Source of the DNA: Blastobasis lacticolella
Lineage: Eukaryota > Arthropoda > Insecta > Lepidoptera > Blastobasidae
DNA: 64,000 nt
Assembly: GCA_905147135.1 (NCBI GenBank)
Contig: LR990041.1
Coordinates: forward strand, 1,116,001-1,180,000
Direction: 5' to 3'
Part shown: positions 31,025-42,284 of the stretch, piece by piece
How the letters are laid out: every line of letters begins with the position of its first letter
Numbering within the stretch: the first letter of the stretch is position 1
Position numbers and translations under genes: made by a program
The notes under the pieces: generated by a model
What the model was told of the DNA's origin: nothing
What the model saw: the letters and a program-made list of their open reading frames with translations, nothing else
Databases searched by the model: none

Positions 31025-31305
31025 AATCAATGATTTGCTCTAAGCCCAAATTGGTCCAGTATTTTTTGCACTGCCAAAGCCAAGAATCAATACTTGCATT
31101 GTTGTATTCCGGTTTGAAGGATAAGGTAGCCAGCGCAATAAGGGGCTTGAGGCATTTCATCTTAGTCCTCACAGTGACAACGTATCTGCGGTTGTGCATT
31201 TTGTTGCCTGCAACCTAAATGCATGAATCGTAGATGTTATGGGCGACAGTTACCGGTTACCATCAGGTGGGCTGTCTGCTCGTTTGTCTCTGAGTAGTAT
31301 AAAAG
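31025..31305 (+). mobile_element. Nonautonomous retroelement with LINE-like tail (tentative)
   Basis: The ~200 bp body (GTTTGAAGGATAAGGTAGCC, GGCTTGAGGCATTTCATC) is followed by GGCGACAGTTACCGGTTACCATCAGG..GGGCTGTCTGCTCGTTTG, which resembles the LINE-Q/P tails. Open frames on both strands cover the body; none has exon signals. Confidence 0.4.
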
Positions 31306-31944
31306 AAACCTCAACAAAGCCTGTCCTAACAAGTAATGCATAAAAGCCACAGATACACTATGTAGTACCTAAACTATAGCCCTTAAAGCTGAAGTGTCGG
31401 TTGGTTGCGCAACGTCGTCTGGGCACGCAGCGTCGCATGCCGGTGAGACACCGCTCTGGTATGGCTGACCGCTGAGGTCGGCCGGTCTACCGAGATCCAA
31501 ATCGTTTAGTCCATGACGTTCAAAATCAGCTGTGTATTTATAAAATTGCGGTATATGGCTATTTTTGTATTGGGTGCTTGCTTATGATATTGGCATTATT
31601 TTCGCAATTACACATTTGATCAAATACTTTTAATTGTAAGTAATATATCAAAATTAATACTTGATTTCGGAAATAGAGTATGTTTAAATGTCAGTAAATC
31701 CCTAAAAGTTTTTACACGGGTTTGAAAATACCCATTTTCATTTATTGTCAGGTTTGCCTCTTTACCCAGATGTAATTTTATAAAAAGGTTGTTATCAAAA
31801 TTAAATGGTATGCACCAGTTAGGTTAATATTGTCTGAATATTATACTTATAAAGTATTATTGTCAAAATCGGAGTAGTCATTTCTGAAATCATGAAAAAT
31901 TAGCTTGAATGAAAATTCCAGTTCCCATTTCATAGGTAAGGACC
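31306..31944. other. No recognised gene
   Basis: A GC-rich island at 31390-31500 (CGTCGCATGCCGGTGAGACACC) lies within otherwise AT-rich DNA. There is no clean frame and no second copy. Confidence 0.35.
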
Positions 31945-32225
31945 ATATATTTAACATGATACCGCAGCTTATAAAAGAGATGCCCATTAATAAATTTAAA
32001 ATAGAGTTACGTAAGTGGCTCATTCATAATTGTTTTTACTCTGTAAAAGAGTTCCTAGAGTTTAAGACATACTAAGTGTACCTAATTAAATTTATGTTAT
32101 GTACTTTAATAAATTTTGCATGCTTCTTTATACCGGCTGAACATGTATAGCTACTAAATAATATTAAGTATAATGTAAGACTTATTGTAACCATGTTCTT
32201 CGCAAATAAACTATTCTATTATACA
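31945..32225 (+). mobile_element. LINE 3' end with intact 39-codon C-terminus
   Basis: In-frame MIPQLIKEMPINKFKIEL, then RKWLIHNCFYSVKEFLEFKTY and a TAA at 32073-32075, followed by an AT-rich 3' UTR ending near AAATAAACTATTCTATTATAC. The P-x-x-I..N-x-FK..L..FYSV-x-EFL pattern is common at the carboxy end of insect LINEs (CR1/jockey group). Confidence 0.7.
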
Positions 32226-33211
32226 CAAAAATATTAGGTATAATGTCTACATACATACATACATAACGTCATGCCTTTTCCCGTAGGGGTAGGCAGAGAA
32301 CACATTTTTCGCTTGCAACTTACTTACTTCTTACAGGTAATTAGGTACATTTACAGTTTTTTCCGCTTATGAACGAGTGTATTTGTACGCAATTATTTTA
32401 TTTTACTCCAGACGATCTAAGCGGTTTTCATCCGCGCGTAGTTCGGATCTCTGAGAAGTGAGACGGTTCAACTATCCCGAGGGTTGTTTTTTTATCTGGG
32501 TTCAAATGTATGCTATGATACTATTATAGGAATAATGTAGCTAATATATGTAGTAAATTAATTGGTAGTAAATAAGTTTTCAAAAAAATAACATTGAAAA
32601 GTAATTTTGCGGAACACGTATTGTGTAGAATCGCGAATAGGTAGAAAACAACATTGTTCTACAACATTTAAAAATTTCATCATTTCTTCAAGACTTTCGA
32701 AATTTGGGAGAGACTCTTATTCACTCAAAAATTCATGATCATCCGATCGTATTTTTTACGCAAATACGCTTTAGTGATTAAATATCATTTAGTACCTACA
32801 AGTTTTAGCGTTCTTGGAATACACTTTATTGGTAATATTTTACGAATTCAACATTGAAAAACAGAGCAATGTCACGCAGCCACACCGGCGTAATTACCTA
32901 ATTTATAACTGTAGTAAATAGGAAGTAATAATCATGTAATTTTAAATAGATCAAGCACACACATGGTATTTACAAGATGGCTGTTTAACGTTCAAATTAA
33001 TAGCATAATTACAAGTGGCGGCGGTAAATTGGTTTTCTAATTGAAGAGTAATTTTGTTCGTCGACTAAGCCTTTACCTAAATCTTATTGAAGCAATTATT
33101 ATCAGCCAGGAAGCTATTTCAGATTTCTTTGTATGTATATTTACAGCCTCGTAAATATACACTCAAATGAAATACTAACGGAAGCACAACTGGGGCCGTA
33201 TTGTTGAATCA

Positions 33212-33390
33212 TTCGTTTCGATTCGAACGGTTTTCAATTTTGATTTTAGGCATGAAAATTTCGATATTTTGATGCTGATTTTCCCTGTTTTTGAAACAAA
33301 CACTTTCAGTGGTGCCAATGTGATTAAAAAAATATTGAACTTATCATACCGCAAATCAAAATTGAAAACCGTACGAATCGAGGCCAACGA
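33212..33390. mobile_element. MITE-III copy 2 (foldback)
   Basis: Arms TCGATTCGAACGGTTTTCAA..TTTGATTTT and AAATCAAAATTGAAAACCG..CGAATCGAGG. The two open frames on opposite strands here are the two arms read as mirror images. Confidence 0.8.
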
Positions 33391-33441
33391 AATAAAAATA
33401 GAGATCCCAGTGTGTTTGAGAGAGAAGTGCTGTAACTATGT

Positions 33442-33838
33442 AATGAGCAGTTTTCCAATAGGTATCTAAAGCATTCCTAACCACTCCCTAGATGGCGCCC
33501 CGACAATTTTGGTAATTGATTATCGCTTGAAATAGGTTCTTAGCAAAGAGGATATAAACACTGGATACGTTGTTTTGGATAATATTGTATTTATCAATAG
33601 TTTTCAACCATTTAGAGGTTGTAATAAATTATTACAAACAGAACAAACATCAATTTGACTGAGTTAATTCGTTTAATGGACACTAGGATCAAGAATGGAC
33701 GCAATACAAATATGAAAGGTTTGTATTAGAATATATTTCGTTGAACCGTTTGGTAAAAAATTACCAAAATTGTAGGAGCGCCATCTATTGATGCTTTTTG
33801 AAACCAATTGACAATACCTACTGGAAAACTTCTCATTG
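33442..33838. mobile_element. MITE-I copy 2
   Basis: AATGAGCAGTTTTCCAATAGG at the left and CTACTGGAAAACTTCTCATT at the right, with the same subterminal TAGATGGCGCCCCGACAATTT. The interior CATCAATTTGACTGAGT, GGACACTAGGATCAAGAATGG is shared with copy 3. Confidence 0.85.
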
Positions 33839-35122
33839 CTACTGTACACATACAGATGTCTATAATATCCCCACTTGCTACCAGTTATTCCAATTTTTCC
33901 CAGTTGGAAAGCATTTTCAACGATATTTTCAATTTGATCCCAATGGGGAAGTGGGAATGTTCCTAGATAATAACGTGGCAACAACACAGCAACGCAATGC
34001 TTGAACCTTAAATGAATAAATGACTCTATTATTTAGATTTTTTCTTTAAACGTTCCTTTTAACGGTGATAGATAAATTAGCATGTCGATCCTCCAAAGAG
34101 ATTTCGCAAAGAGTCCGCATACTCGCGATGAATACCGCTCGCGCGAACGCAACCGTTGCTTATATTGTAACAAATAGACTGAAACCTAGACTTATATGGC
34201 TATAGGGCGAGTGCCCAAGGAATATATTTACAAAATTAAAGATTGCAATAGGTATAACAACTGGAGCGCAACCAAGTTGTTTTGTATTCTGTGTCTGTTT
34301 TTAAATATTCTCACTTATCGAATTAATTAAGGAGAGGTGAGAAATGAGCATTTTATTCGACGTAAAAAAAGGAAAGGTTCTATGTTTCATCAAGATTTTC
34401 GTCAAATGTAAGTAAGTTTATTTTGAGGATAAGTTTTTAGTCTAATGTGGACTGACCAAACCGCCGCTCTAAAGTCGCTGACGCAGCGTAATCTCTGTGA
34501 CGCGGCTCATGCATCACATGTTAGACACTTGCTGTCCACACCGGAGCTCAAATAATGGAGGCTATGCTATAACGCGGCTAATGCGCAATGACGTCATATC
34601 TACTACTAAAATAAAATAGTCCTCACGGTAAATATCAGAATTTGGTTTGCGCCTTTGCGCGAATACAAATTGTTTTTTTCATGTCATGTATATTTTACTC
34701 TTGTGTGTGCACAATAAAGAGTTTTTACTTACGTACTTACTTACTTCTTCCGTGATAGAGGTATTTTAGTCTGATTTTATCTTACTAGGAGTTCATATCG
34801 CTAGCCCTTACATCACCAAACGCGCAGAAAGATAATTAAAATGTTACACCAGAAAACAAATGAGATTCTATTTGGGACGTTGTTAGCCGTCACACTTTCT
34901 TGGCCCACCTTGCTACGGGGCGCATCACAATGTGATTATACATTATTAATCAGTATTATTTAACTGCCTGTTAGCGAGTAATTGAGATTACATAATAGTC
35001 CGTGCGTTGGTTTCTGTCTTGGCGGAGAAGTTGCGGGATCTAAATGTCTATATTCAGCTGAGAGATTTTGGTTGTACGAGCGAATAACCAGGGCTGCTAA
35101 TTTGCTTGGTGCCATCGAATTG
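33839..35122. other. No recognised gene
   Basis: At 34690-34745 CACAATAAAGAGTTTTTACTTACG resembles a LINE-J type tail. Open frames at 33673-34004 extend out of MITE-I and are not supported. Nothing else was identified. Confidence 0.35.
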
Positions 35123-35531
35123 CAATAAGCAGTTTTCCAATAGGTATCTAAAACATTCCTAACCACTCTCTAGATGGCGCCCCGACAATTTTGATAATTA
35201 ATAATCGCTTGAAATAGGTTCTTAGCAAAGAGGATATAAACACTGAGTACGTTGTATTGGATAATATTGTATTTATCAATAGTTTTTAACCATTTTAGAG
35301 ATTGTAATAAATTATTACAAAATAAACAAACATCAATTTGACTGAGTCTATTCGTTTCATGGACACTAGGATCAAGAATGGACACAATACAAATCACAGA
35401 TAACATGAAAGGTTTGTATTAAAATACATTTCGTTGAACCATTTGGTACAAAATTACCAAAATTGTAAGAGCGCCATCTATTGATGCTTTTTGAAACCAA
35501 TTGACAATACCTACTGGAAAACTCCTCATTG
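35123..35531. mobile_element. MITE-I copy 3
   Basis: CAATAAGCAGTTTTCCAATAGG at the left and ACTGGAAAACTCCTCATTG at the right. The interior is closely similar to copy 2 over nearly the full length, including GAACCATTTGGTA.AAAATTACC. Open frames 35170-35647 are repeat sequence. Confidence 0.85.
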
Positions 35532-35689
35532 GATCGTAATAGCAGACGAACGAAAGTTTTTAATGTAGCAGAATACCAAACACCCTCAAAACTGCCATTG
35601 AGCAGAATACCAAAAATGTTACCGGACGGTTTTGCCATAATCTCCATGCTTTTTATGACGGAGATCAGTGTGTCAATCAGATATTATGG

Positions 35690-35945
35690 TAGCTGGTCTA
35701 CAGAGCGTCGAAGATATTATTCGTATCAACATTCCTCAGACCACCAAATTAGGTAGGGAGAAGTCCAGCCATGCTAGGTGCCTCCTCAAGGCACGTGAAA
35801 ATCCCCGGCCTATAAAGCTATGCCTTGACGTCGTTAAGGATGACATGCATGCCAACAAACTTACCATTCAGGATGCTGAAGACGGAGCGAAGTGGACAAG
35901 GAGAAGCAGAAAGGTGGACCTCGGGCCCTCGCTCATGATTAACTA
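35690..35945 (+). mobile_element. LINE-K 3' end (RT C-terminus)
   Basis: The frame starting at 35668 reads KLCLDVVKDDMHANKLTIQD, then AEDGAKWTRRSRKVDLGP. This K-x-W/C-x-D-V-V-K-x-D-M...A-x-D-R-x-K-W..R-S-R-K-x-D-P pattern is a LINE polyprotein carboxy end. It is the longer copy of the stub at 19393-19502. No RT core is present. Confidence 0.75.
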
Positions 35946-36289
35946 AAACTTGTGCATACCTATTACATGCAATATCTGTAATGCACGCTCGCTTGAAAGT
36001 CGCGTGTGTCGTGAGGGCCGGGTCGCTCTTTTCCCTCAAATATGGTTCAATTGCACGATGGCGTTATACTCGAGGACGGGTGTTGCCTTGGTGGACTGGC
36101 TTACTCTATGCCGAAATATCGGGCTATTCGTCAACAAAGGTACGCGGTAGGAAACCCGGAACATACCCTTAAAGTGTGTGTGTGTTAAACATGATAATAA
36201 CCGCTATCGTTTAAAACATTATGTGGCTTACTCTTGCTGTAGTTTTAGGTAGTTTTCTTAAGTATAATATATGAAATGTCTCGGGCGCG

Positions 36290-36410
36290 ATCAGGCTCTG
36301 TCTGGCTTCGTCAGGCGCTGCCCAGCTCTGTCTGGTATTGTCCGACACGGTCCGGCCGTTGTCGGCGTGAGGTGGATGTGCTACGGTCCTGGGGTGGCCA
36401 ACATGTCACT
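36290..36410 (+). repeat. Dispersed repeat E, copy 1
   Basis: CTCTGTCTGGTATTGTCCGAC followed by CGGTCCGGCCGTTGTCGGCG matches, in reverse, 60135-60250. It is a GC-rich repeat of unknown class. Confidence 0.6.
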
Positions 36411-36523
36411 GTGTGTTTTCTTCCTACTATCATACCCCCCTTCTTTATGACGATTGACTGAAGATAGGATAAGAAAAGAGATATCTGATGTCCTACCCAA
36501 TAAAGAAATTTTGAATTTGCGCG

Positions 36524-36572
36524 CTGAGCGAAAGCACAACCGGGTTTGACGCTAAGATGATGATGATTATTA
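36524..36572 (+). mobile_element. SINE-A tail fragment
   Basis: GAAAGCACAACCGGGTTTGA, CGCTAAGATGATGATGATTAT is the 3' end of SINE-A only. Confidence 0.5.
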
Positions 36573-36739
36573 TCGACAGTGGAAGGTTTTCACGTCCCCT
36601 ACGACCTTGCATTCTTAAAACGTCAATATGAACCGTCGTCTAATGTGTAACAGCTACGAGTATCAACGCTCCGCACGCACGTCACACTGACCCGTTTTGC
36701 TTGGCGCCCGTGGCGTAAATGATTGTCGATTTTAGTGCG

Positions 36740-36780
36740 ATAATTAGCACGTTACGCACGCACGTGCGTTACGTGTGAAG
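36740..36780. promoter_or_regulatory. Near-palindrome centred on CACGTG
   Basis: CACGTTACGCACGCACGTGCG, TTACGTG is an imperfect palindrome with a central CACGTG E-box and outer ACGTG words. A second CGCACGCACGTCAC lies at about 36670. A bHLH-type site is possible, but no gene is adjacent. Confidence 0.25.
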
Positions 36781-37011
36781 GTGTACAAGTCACAGGTATG
36801 TGTACAGTAATGTAGATACCACAAATTCCTAACTATCAAATCAAATCAATAATCCATAGAGCATGATATAGTCTTCCGAAAATAAATAAATAAATAGCTG
36901 TCTGCTGCATTTTGGAAATCTACATTAGTGGAGGGGATTGCCATAATCTCCACGCTTCGCAGGCTGGTTGGAGATTGCAGAAAAGACTACCATAGAGAGA
37001 TCTTCAATATA

Positions 37012-37160
37012 TCAACGTCCCGGTTGTGCTCTCGCGGGCTTTTATACAGTAATGTACATAACTCAGAAAAGAGTTATTGGTACATGGCGCAGTGGGATTC
37101 GAATCCCTCTCGCTTACGAGTCGAATACTTTAACCACATGGCCACCGAGGCTCCTACTGT
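37012..37160 (-). mobile_element. Internally deleted SINE-A, antisense
   Basis: The tail block AACGTCCCGGTTGTGCTCTCG is joined at about 37047 to the head half (AATGTACATAACTCAGAAAAG, GGGATTCGAATCCCTCTCGC, CCACATGGCCACCGAGG). The ~200 bp body is missing. Confidence 0.8.
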
Positions 37161-37707
37161 GCACTATGTATGATATGTATGTGCAGTATTATGTGTGAGG
37201 TATAAATATTAGATAGACGACTGGATTAGCCCGTAAATTATGTAAGTTTGACAGGTGTTAGGAACTTGATAGTGTTTTTCCTTAATCGCTTGTTCGACAA
37301 TTCCGACATGTAGGATTTATTGAACTTGTTTTTAGCGATTTTACGTTATGTGTTAAAGTTTCAATTGTTTATCTTACCGATCGATGATCGTACAGTGGGC
37401 ACTACGATTTCTGGATAATAAATATAAGAAATTCAATATAAATTCTTTGCCGTTTCTCTTTTGTTTAAAACTGTAATAATATTAAGAATAAAAAATAAAA
37501 ATTACTCATTTCTTCTTTCCACTCATGGGAAGACACTCTTCAAGGGAGGAGGCCAGCCGAGGGTCAGGAGGAGAGTGAGAGCAATCGGCAGACAGTCTTG
37601 ACGTTATCCAGAAAGAACGCTCGCTGGAGACTCACAGAACGGATCTTTCACTTGGTCCCAAATACTTGAGATGATTTATAATTATTATTATTCATTCATT
37701 TCAGAAA

Positions 37708-37910
37708 ATCTACGGGTGAGGAAAAACATCGTAATGAGACATGCACATTCAGGCGACTTATACATGATCAAATCTGGCCAGGTTCCCCTGTTAACAGGGT
37801 CGCGGAAATCAGATGGCTGGCGTTCCACTGTAAATACCTTATCTGTCAAAGCCTGGATTATGGCCAAGGCGGATACTAGGGCCCTCGCGCGAGAGTGCAC
37901 AACCGAATTC
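37708..37910 (+). mobile_element. SINE-A body and tail
   Basis: GGGTGAGGAAAAACATCGTAA, CAGGTTCCCCTGTTAACAGGG, CTGTAAATACCTTATCTGTC and GGGCCCTCGCGCGAGAG. The 102-codon plus and 74-codon minus frames here are repeat-derived. Confidence 0.85.
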
Positions 37911-38039
37911 ATTTCGAATAACCTAAAGATCCATAATGATTTTGTTACTATTCTAATGTTTGTGTCTTTAAAAGAATAGGGGCCATACTATAGTATGTAT
38001 CTTACACAAAGTAGCATGTTCTCTACAGCGGTCACCAGC

Positions 38040-38220
38040 CTGGGGTGGTCAACCCAGGAAGCCAGATCCGTGATCCGGCCGGTGAAAACCTCCTCGCAAC
38101 TGATCCATGCCGTATGGGGGGGCGGTTAAAAGCTGCGCGCGCGCCGATGCAAGACATTCGCCGCGCGAGACCCCGCGCACGCGTCACGCGAGTGCTACAC
38201 CCTGTGAACGAAAAAATAAA
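38040..38220. promoter_or_regulatory. CpG-rich block, candidate promoter/5' UTR
   Basis: Dense CpG (for example GCTGCGCGCGCGCCGATG and CCGCGCGAGACCCCGCGCAC) in otherwise AT-rich DNA. It lies immediately upstream of two ATG-initiated frames that end at splice donors. No clear TATA box was seen, which would suit a broad promoter. The CpG density and the adjoining exon signals are seen directly; promoter activity is inferred. Confidence 0.45.
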
Positions 38221-38221
38221 C

Positions 38222-38239
38222 ATGGCCGCCAAATCCTAC
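38222..38239 (+). CDS. Candidate first coding exon (MAAKSY) ending at a consensus donor
   Basis: An ATG in a favourable context (AAACATGGCC) opens a six-codon frame, MAAKSY, directly followed by a perfect consensus donor, TAC|GTAAGT (38240-38245). It sits at the edge of the CpG-rich block, the expected place for a first coding exon. The exon is far too short to identify a protein, and no downstream exon was recognised in the following 25 kb. If the donor is unused, the frame continues through GTAAGT and soon stops. An alternative first exon lies 110 bp downstream (38332-38415). Both may belong to one plus-strand gene. Confidence 0.35.
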
Positions 38240-38331
38240 GTAAGTGTCCTAAGAGATGTGACATAAAATGTGGTTCAAACTTCGTACGTGCCGAGGAAAA
38301 CTGTGTTTTAATTGAATATAGTGTTTTTGCG

Positions 38332-38415
38332 ATGGATTTTTTGCGAGTGGATTTCAGCGGCTCGGAGTGGTCTGAGCCACATTCGTATGTCCATTGTTTC
38401 GTGGTTCCGTACAGG
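38332..38415 (+). CDS. Candidate first coding exon (28 codons) ending at a donor
   Basis: ATGG at 38332 opens a 28-codon frame, MDFLRVDFSGSEWSEPHSYV then HCFVVPYR, ending exactly in phase 0 at AGG|GTGAGG. Codon use (GTG GAT TTC AGC GGC TCG GAG TGG) looks coding compared with the flanks. The open frame extends upstream to 38107, but that part is Arg/Ala-rich translation of the CpG block, so the start is placed at the internal Met. The family is not recognised. It could be the first exon, or the second exon of a gene whose alternative start is MAAKSY at 38222. The frame also continues six codons past the donor to a TGA, so a short unspliced ORF cannot be excluded. Confidence 0.4.
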
Positions 38416-38419
38416 GTGA

Positions 38420-41200
38420 GGCTGGATGTGTGAACGCAAAAAAAAAAAAGTTTTTGTTTTCACGTGAAATGGCTGGAAGTGTAAAACATTTACAAGGCAG
38501 AAAAAGAAAGATGAAGCGTTTTTTTTGCATATAATATTACTATTGAAAATACTTTTACTTTAATTCATGAAATTACGATCTTCATTGATAATTGTAATAC
38601 ATGACTTTCGAGATATTAAAACTTTACGATCAGTTACGTAACTCACTATCGATTGACGACAATTTAATCACATTTTCTCCTTCACCCTGTAGGAATCGTA
38701 TTTTATCGTAAATTGTTAGTATTAAGTACGCACTTAATCATTTTGAATGGATTTTAATATTTTAATTAAGTATAGCATTTAATTTATTACTTCGCGTCAT
38801 GATCTCTGAACGTATTGACTTTTACTTTTGAATTAATATAGTTCATTTTATCTCCAATAAAACGTGTATTTCTATTTTACTTATTCTTATAATATATTAG
38901 TTTATCAAGGAAGAAAAGGCCATGAGTACCTGTGTCATTACTATCCATTGATAGTAACTGTTTTTTTTACTTTCAATTAATATCTTTGACTCAACCTTTT
39001 TGTCATAAATTATATATTTATCTAAATGTGTAAGTTTAATTTATTATTACACTTAATTTTTAAATGTTCCGAAAATTATTCGCTATTTCATGAAATAAAA
39101 AAAAACATTTCATGATATTCTCACAATTAAATTCGCCATCTTTGGAAGTAATTAGTCTACAATTACTAGACAACTTTTTAAATACACTAAGCTTACGCTG
39201 GGACTTAGGTCTCGAGTTAGGCAATTCTCCGAAGCCTAAGTGCCTAGGTCTCTTGCTCTGTACACAGTAAAGGACAAATGGAGTCCGGGTCATTCAACCC
39301 ACGATCTCAGTTGTATGGTTGAGAGAAGCTTTCGGTATTAGAGTAAGTTCGTCTCCTTGTTTATTGTTTATTTATTGAATAAATAAAAAATTTCATGTTA
39401 AGTTTGTTTTAGAATGTTACAAATAGATATGTCAAGGATTGAATATTGTTGCGGTCCATAGTCCCTGCCTACCCCACCTGTGGGCTTTATGTATGTATGT
39501 ATGTATGTATGATTGATGAAATTGTCATTAAATTCTTAAATAACATTAGAAATGTGACTTTAAAATACGGATAATACCTCCCTAGTTTTGTACATTTTAC
39601 AGGTAATTAATATATAAAATTACTTGTATTAAGATTTAATACATACAATCTCATGCCAACATCCCTGTGGGATCGAGACTATTGGATATCGGATGGACGA
39701 AATGAAGTACCAACTATTTTTTTTACTTTAAGTTCGAATTTATTTATATTAAAAGCAATATTTACATAATACAAAAATATCGTAACAAGTATAGATAAAA
39801 AATTAGGCCCAAGATCCCCAGCAACCGAATAAGTGCCCAGAAGGCTGTCCGCAGTACCTGCGCAGGCCTAATGAAAATATAGATTAATAAATTCTTCTAT
39901 AAATTAACCTATTCATTATTCCATTCTTGAACAAGGAACTAACACCATTTATAATGCGTTAATATTCGATATTAGAATGCAAAATCAACCTCAATGCCAA
40001 ACCGTCCTTAATCAGCTAATAGTAATTTAATACGAATCAAGGTTTTTGGTTAAAATAGGTATATCAAACGCCGATAGTCGCAAATGTAATAAATCAACTG
40101 GTTTTAAGCAGACAGGCAATATTTTTTAAACCCCTTAATTATTATGGTTATGGACTAAAAACTTTACTAAGTTTTGTAGTAAATATCTGATTTCAGCTTA
40201 CATCGGACTGAAAGAAGGATACACCTTTCAAATGATAATTACATTTTCTTTGCTACATTAAAAAGAAATAGATAGTTATTTTTCCAAAAGTTGGGCGTAA
40301 ATCCAGAGTAATTTATTTAGTCCACCAGTGTAGTCAATTTTAATTTTGATTTAAGTTTTTGTTGTCTAAGAGCGTTTTGCACCAAATTCTTAAACTTAAG
40401 TTAATACTCACATTTTTAACGTGTTTAAGGATTAGGTGCAAGCCGGGCTTAGTATTATGTCCATTTTCAAATCCTGTACTAGCCAACTACCCAATTACAA
40501 TAAAATTCCGCCGTTCGATACACACGACGCTTACCGAGCCAGCTGACGTACAGTTCCCAACGAGAGTGAAAACTTTGAAAGTGCCTACGGAAAGTGAAAC
40601 CAAAGAGGCGCGCACAAGCTATTTGTTTATATGTAATAGTATTATATGCGGTTGTTTATGGCCTTTAAGATTTATGTACTCGATGCACAGCAGAGGAATT
40701 GGTTTAGTTGAATTATTTACTAGCTTTCTTGCTCGCGACTTCGCGTAATATTCGGTGATTACGGTGCGGGCAAGTTCCCGTGGGGAGCAAGTTCAATTTC
40801 GAGGAAAATTATAGCCTGTGTTACTTGCTGATAATGAGGCTTTCTATAGGTAAAAGAATTTTGATAATCGGGTGAGTAGTTTTTGAGTTTATCTATTACA
40901 AACAAACAAAAAATCAAATAATGGGGTGAGAGACAAATGTCTATTACGTCATGCGATAGTTCAGGAATTATCCAGGAATTATCTGATCTGCCGAATCTCT
41001 GATTATGATCAAGGCAATAGTAGGTAGGTACAGCAAATATTACCTCTACATAGGAAAAGAACACAAAAAAAACAAAGCGAAATAACGTAATACAAACCAA
41101 TATCCCCAATGTTTGTGTCATGGCTTCCAGTGTAACTGGAGCATGATGTAAGATGTTATGGCCGCTTGACACGTACGTCAACGACTAGTAACAATTTGAC
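38420..41200. other. Mostly unique AT-rich DNA, probably intronic or intergenic
   Basis: (TATG)n lies at 39485-39513. A 129-codon plus frame at 40359-40748 and a 77-codon minus frame at 39060-39293 have no splice or repeat support. A weak SINE-A scrap (TTATCTGATCTGCCGAATC) lies at 40975-41020. Phrases at 39440-39480 resemble decayed dispersed repeats. Confidence 0.35.
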
Positions 41201-41237
41201 TGGAATATAAATAAATAAGTTAAACCAATATGAAAAA

Positions 41238-41496
41238 CGGCCGTGCAGAGTACAGTAGCACCAACCCCTTACACTCGTGGGTGTCGTACAAGGCGACTAA
41301 TGTTTTTGAGACAAAATATCTAAGGGCCTCCGTAGACTAGAAAATGGGCAGCAGCGTTTTCCATTGTTATATTATAACACTGCGATCTCCTTCCCGCCTG
41401 CCAAGCGTGGAGATTATTTCAATAACCTCCCTTTTCGTGGGAGAGGCCCTAAGTCCTGCAGTGGACTGTTATGGGCTGTGATGATGTGATGATGAA
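41238..41496 (+). mobile_element. SINE-B, full length
   Basis: CGGCCGTGCAGAGTACAGTAG, CACCAACCCCTTACACTCG, GGCGACTAATGTTTTTGAG, CTCCTTCCCGCCTGCC, TGTTATGGGCTGTGATGATG. Most blocks are well preserved. Confidence 0.9.
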
Positions 41497-41764
41497 TATG
41501 TAAAATCATGCTAATTATCCTAGTTTACCCGAACTAATAATGGTAGATATATATAAATGCGAAAGTACAGGTTGTCTGTTACATTTTTAAGCATTAACCG
41601 CTAAACAGGTTTGGATACAATTTGGCAACGAGGTCGATCGAATGCTATCTGAGTAAAGAGGCTACTTATTAGCATCTTCAAAAATAACTGAAAGTTATGA
41701 GCAAACGCGAGTTCAATATAGGTACTTATAAAGTGACTCAAGAAGTTCTAAATTTCCTTCTATA

Positions 41765-42180
41765 CCTCTATACTTAGCATAAAACAAAGTCACTTTCCGT
41801 CGTCTGTCTATATGTATACTAGCGGACCCGACAGACGTTGTCCTGTCTACACGTCTTTAATTTGAAAATATCAAACTTTTTTTACAAAATTGTGAATCTA
41901 AACCATTCCCAGATCCCCTTGAACACACACAAAAAATTTCATCAAAATCGGTCCAGTCGTTTGAGAGAAGTTCAGTGACATACACACTCACAGAAGAATT
42001 ATATATATAAAATATATATAAAGATATGTACGCTTAGATCTTTTAAACTACGCAACGGATTTTAATGCGGTTTCCAACAATAGATAAAGTGTTTCCAGAG
42101 GAAGGTTTATAAGTAAGAAAAAAAGGATAAATAGGGGTAAAGTAGATGTACGCCAATAAAGTCGCGCCGGGTTCACTAGG
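41765..42180. repeat. Dispersed repeats G and H
   Basis: 41775-41815 and 42035-42180 match repeat G (AAAACAAAGTCACTTTCCGTC, AACTACGCAACGGATTTTAATG, GAGGAAGGTTTATAAG). Between them lies repeat H (AGCGGACCCGACAGACGTTGT..CAAAATCGGTCCAGTCG..ACACTCACAGAAGAATTATATAT). Repeat H appears to be inserted in repeat G. Confidence 0.5.
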
Positions 42181-42284
42181 TACTTATAAAATACATGAGA
42201 GTTGTCTTCTCGAGGACAAGATGCGGTGTTTTATATTTTGAGAACTGTGGATTTTAAGTAACGACATTCGAAGATATTAAAGTT

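Noticed and set aside
33673..35647. Pair of related minus-strand open frames as a gene family
   Set aside because: The similarity is explained by MITE-I copies 2 and 3.
37500..37700. CRISPR-like or satellite arrays anywhere in the window
   Set aside because: The only regular tandem array is the 104 bp repeat at 14586-15930, which lacks short repeats with unique spacers. Other repeats are dispersed.
40359..40748. 129-codon frame as a gene
   Set aside because: No splice, promoter or codon-bias support; composition follows the AT-rich flank.
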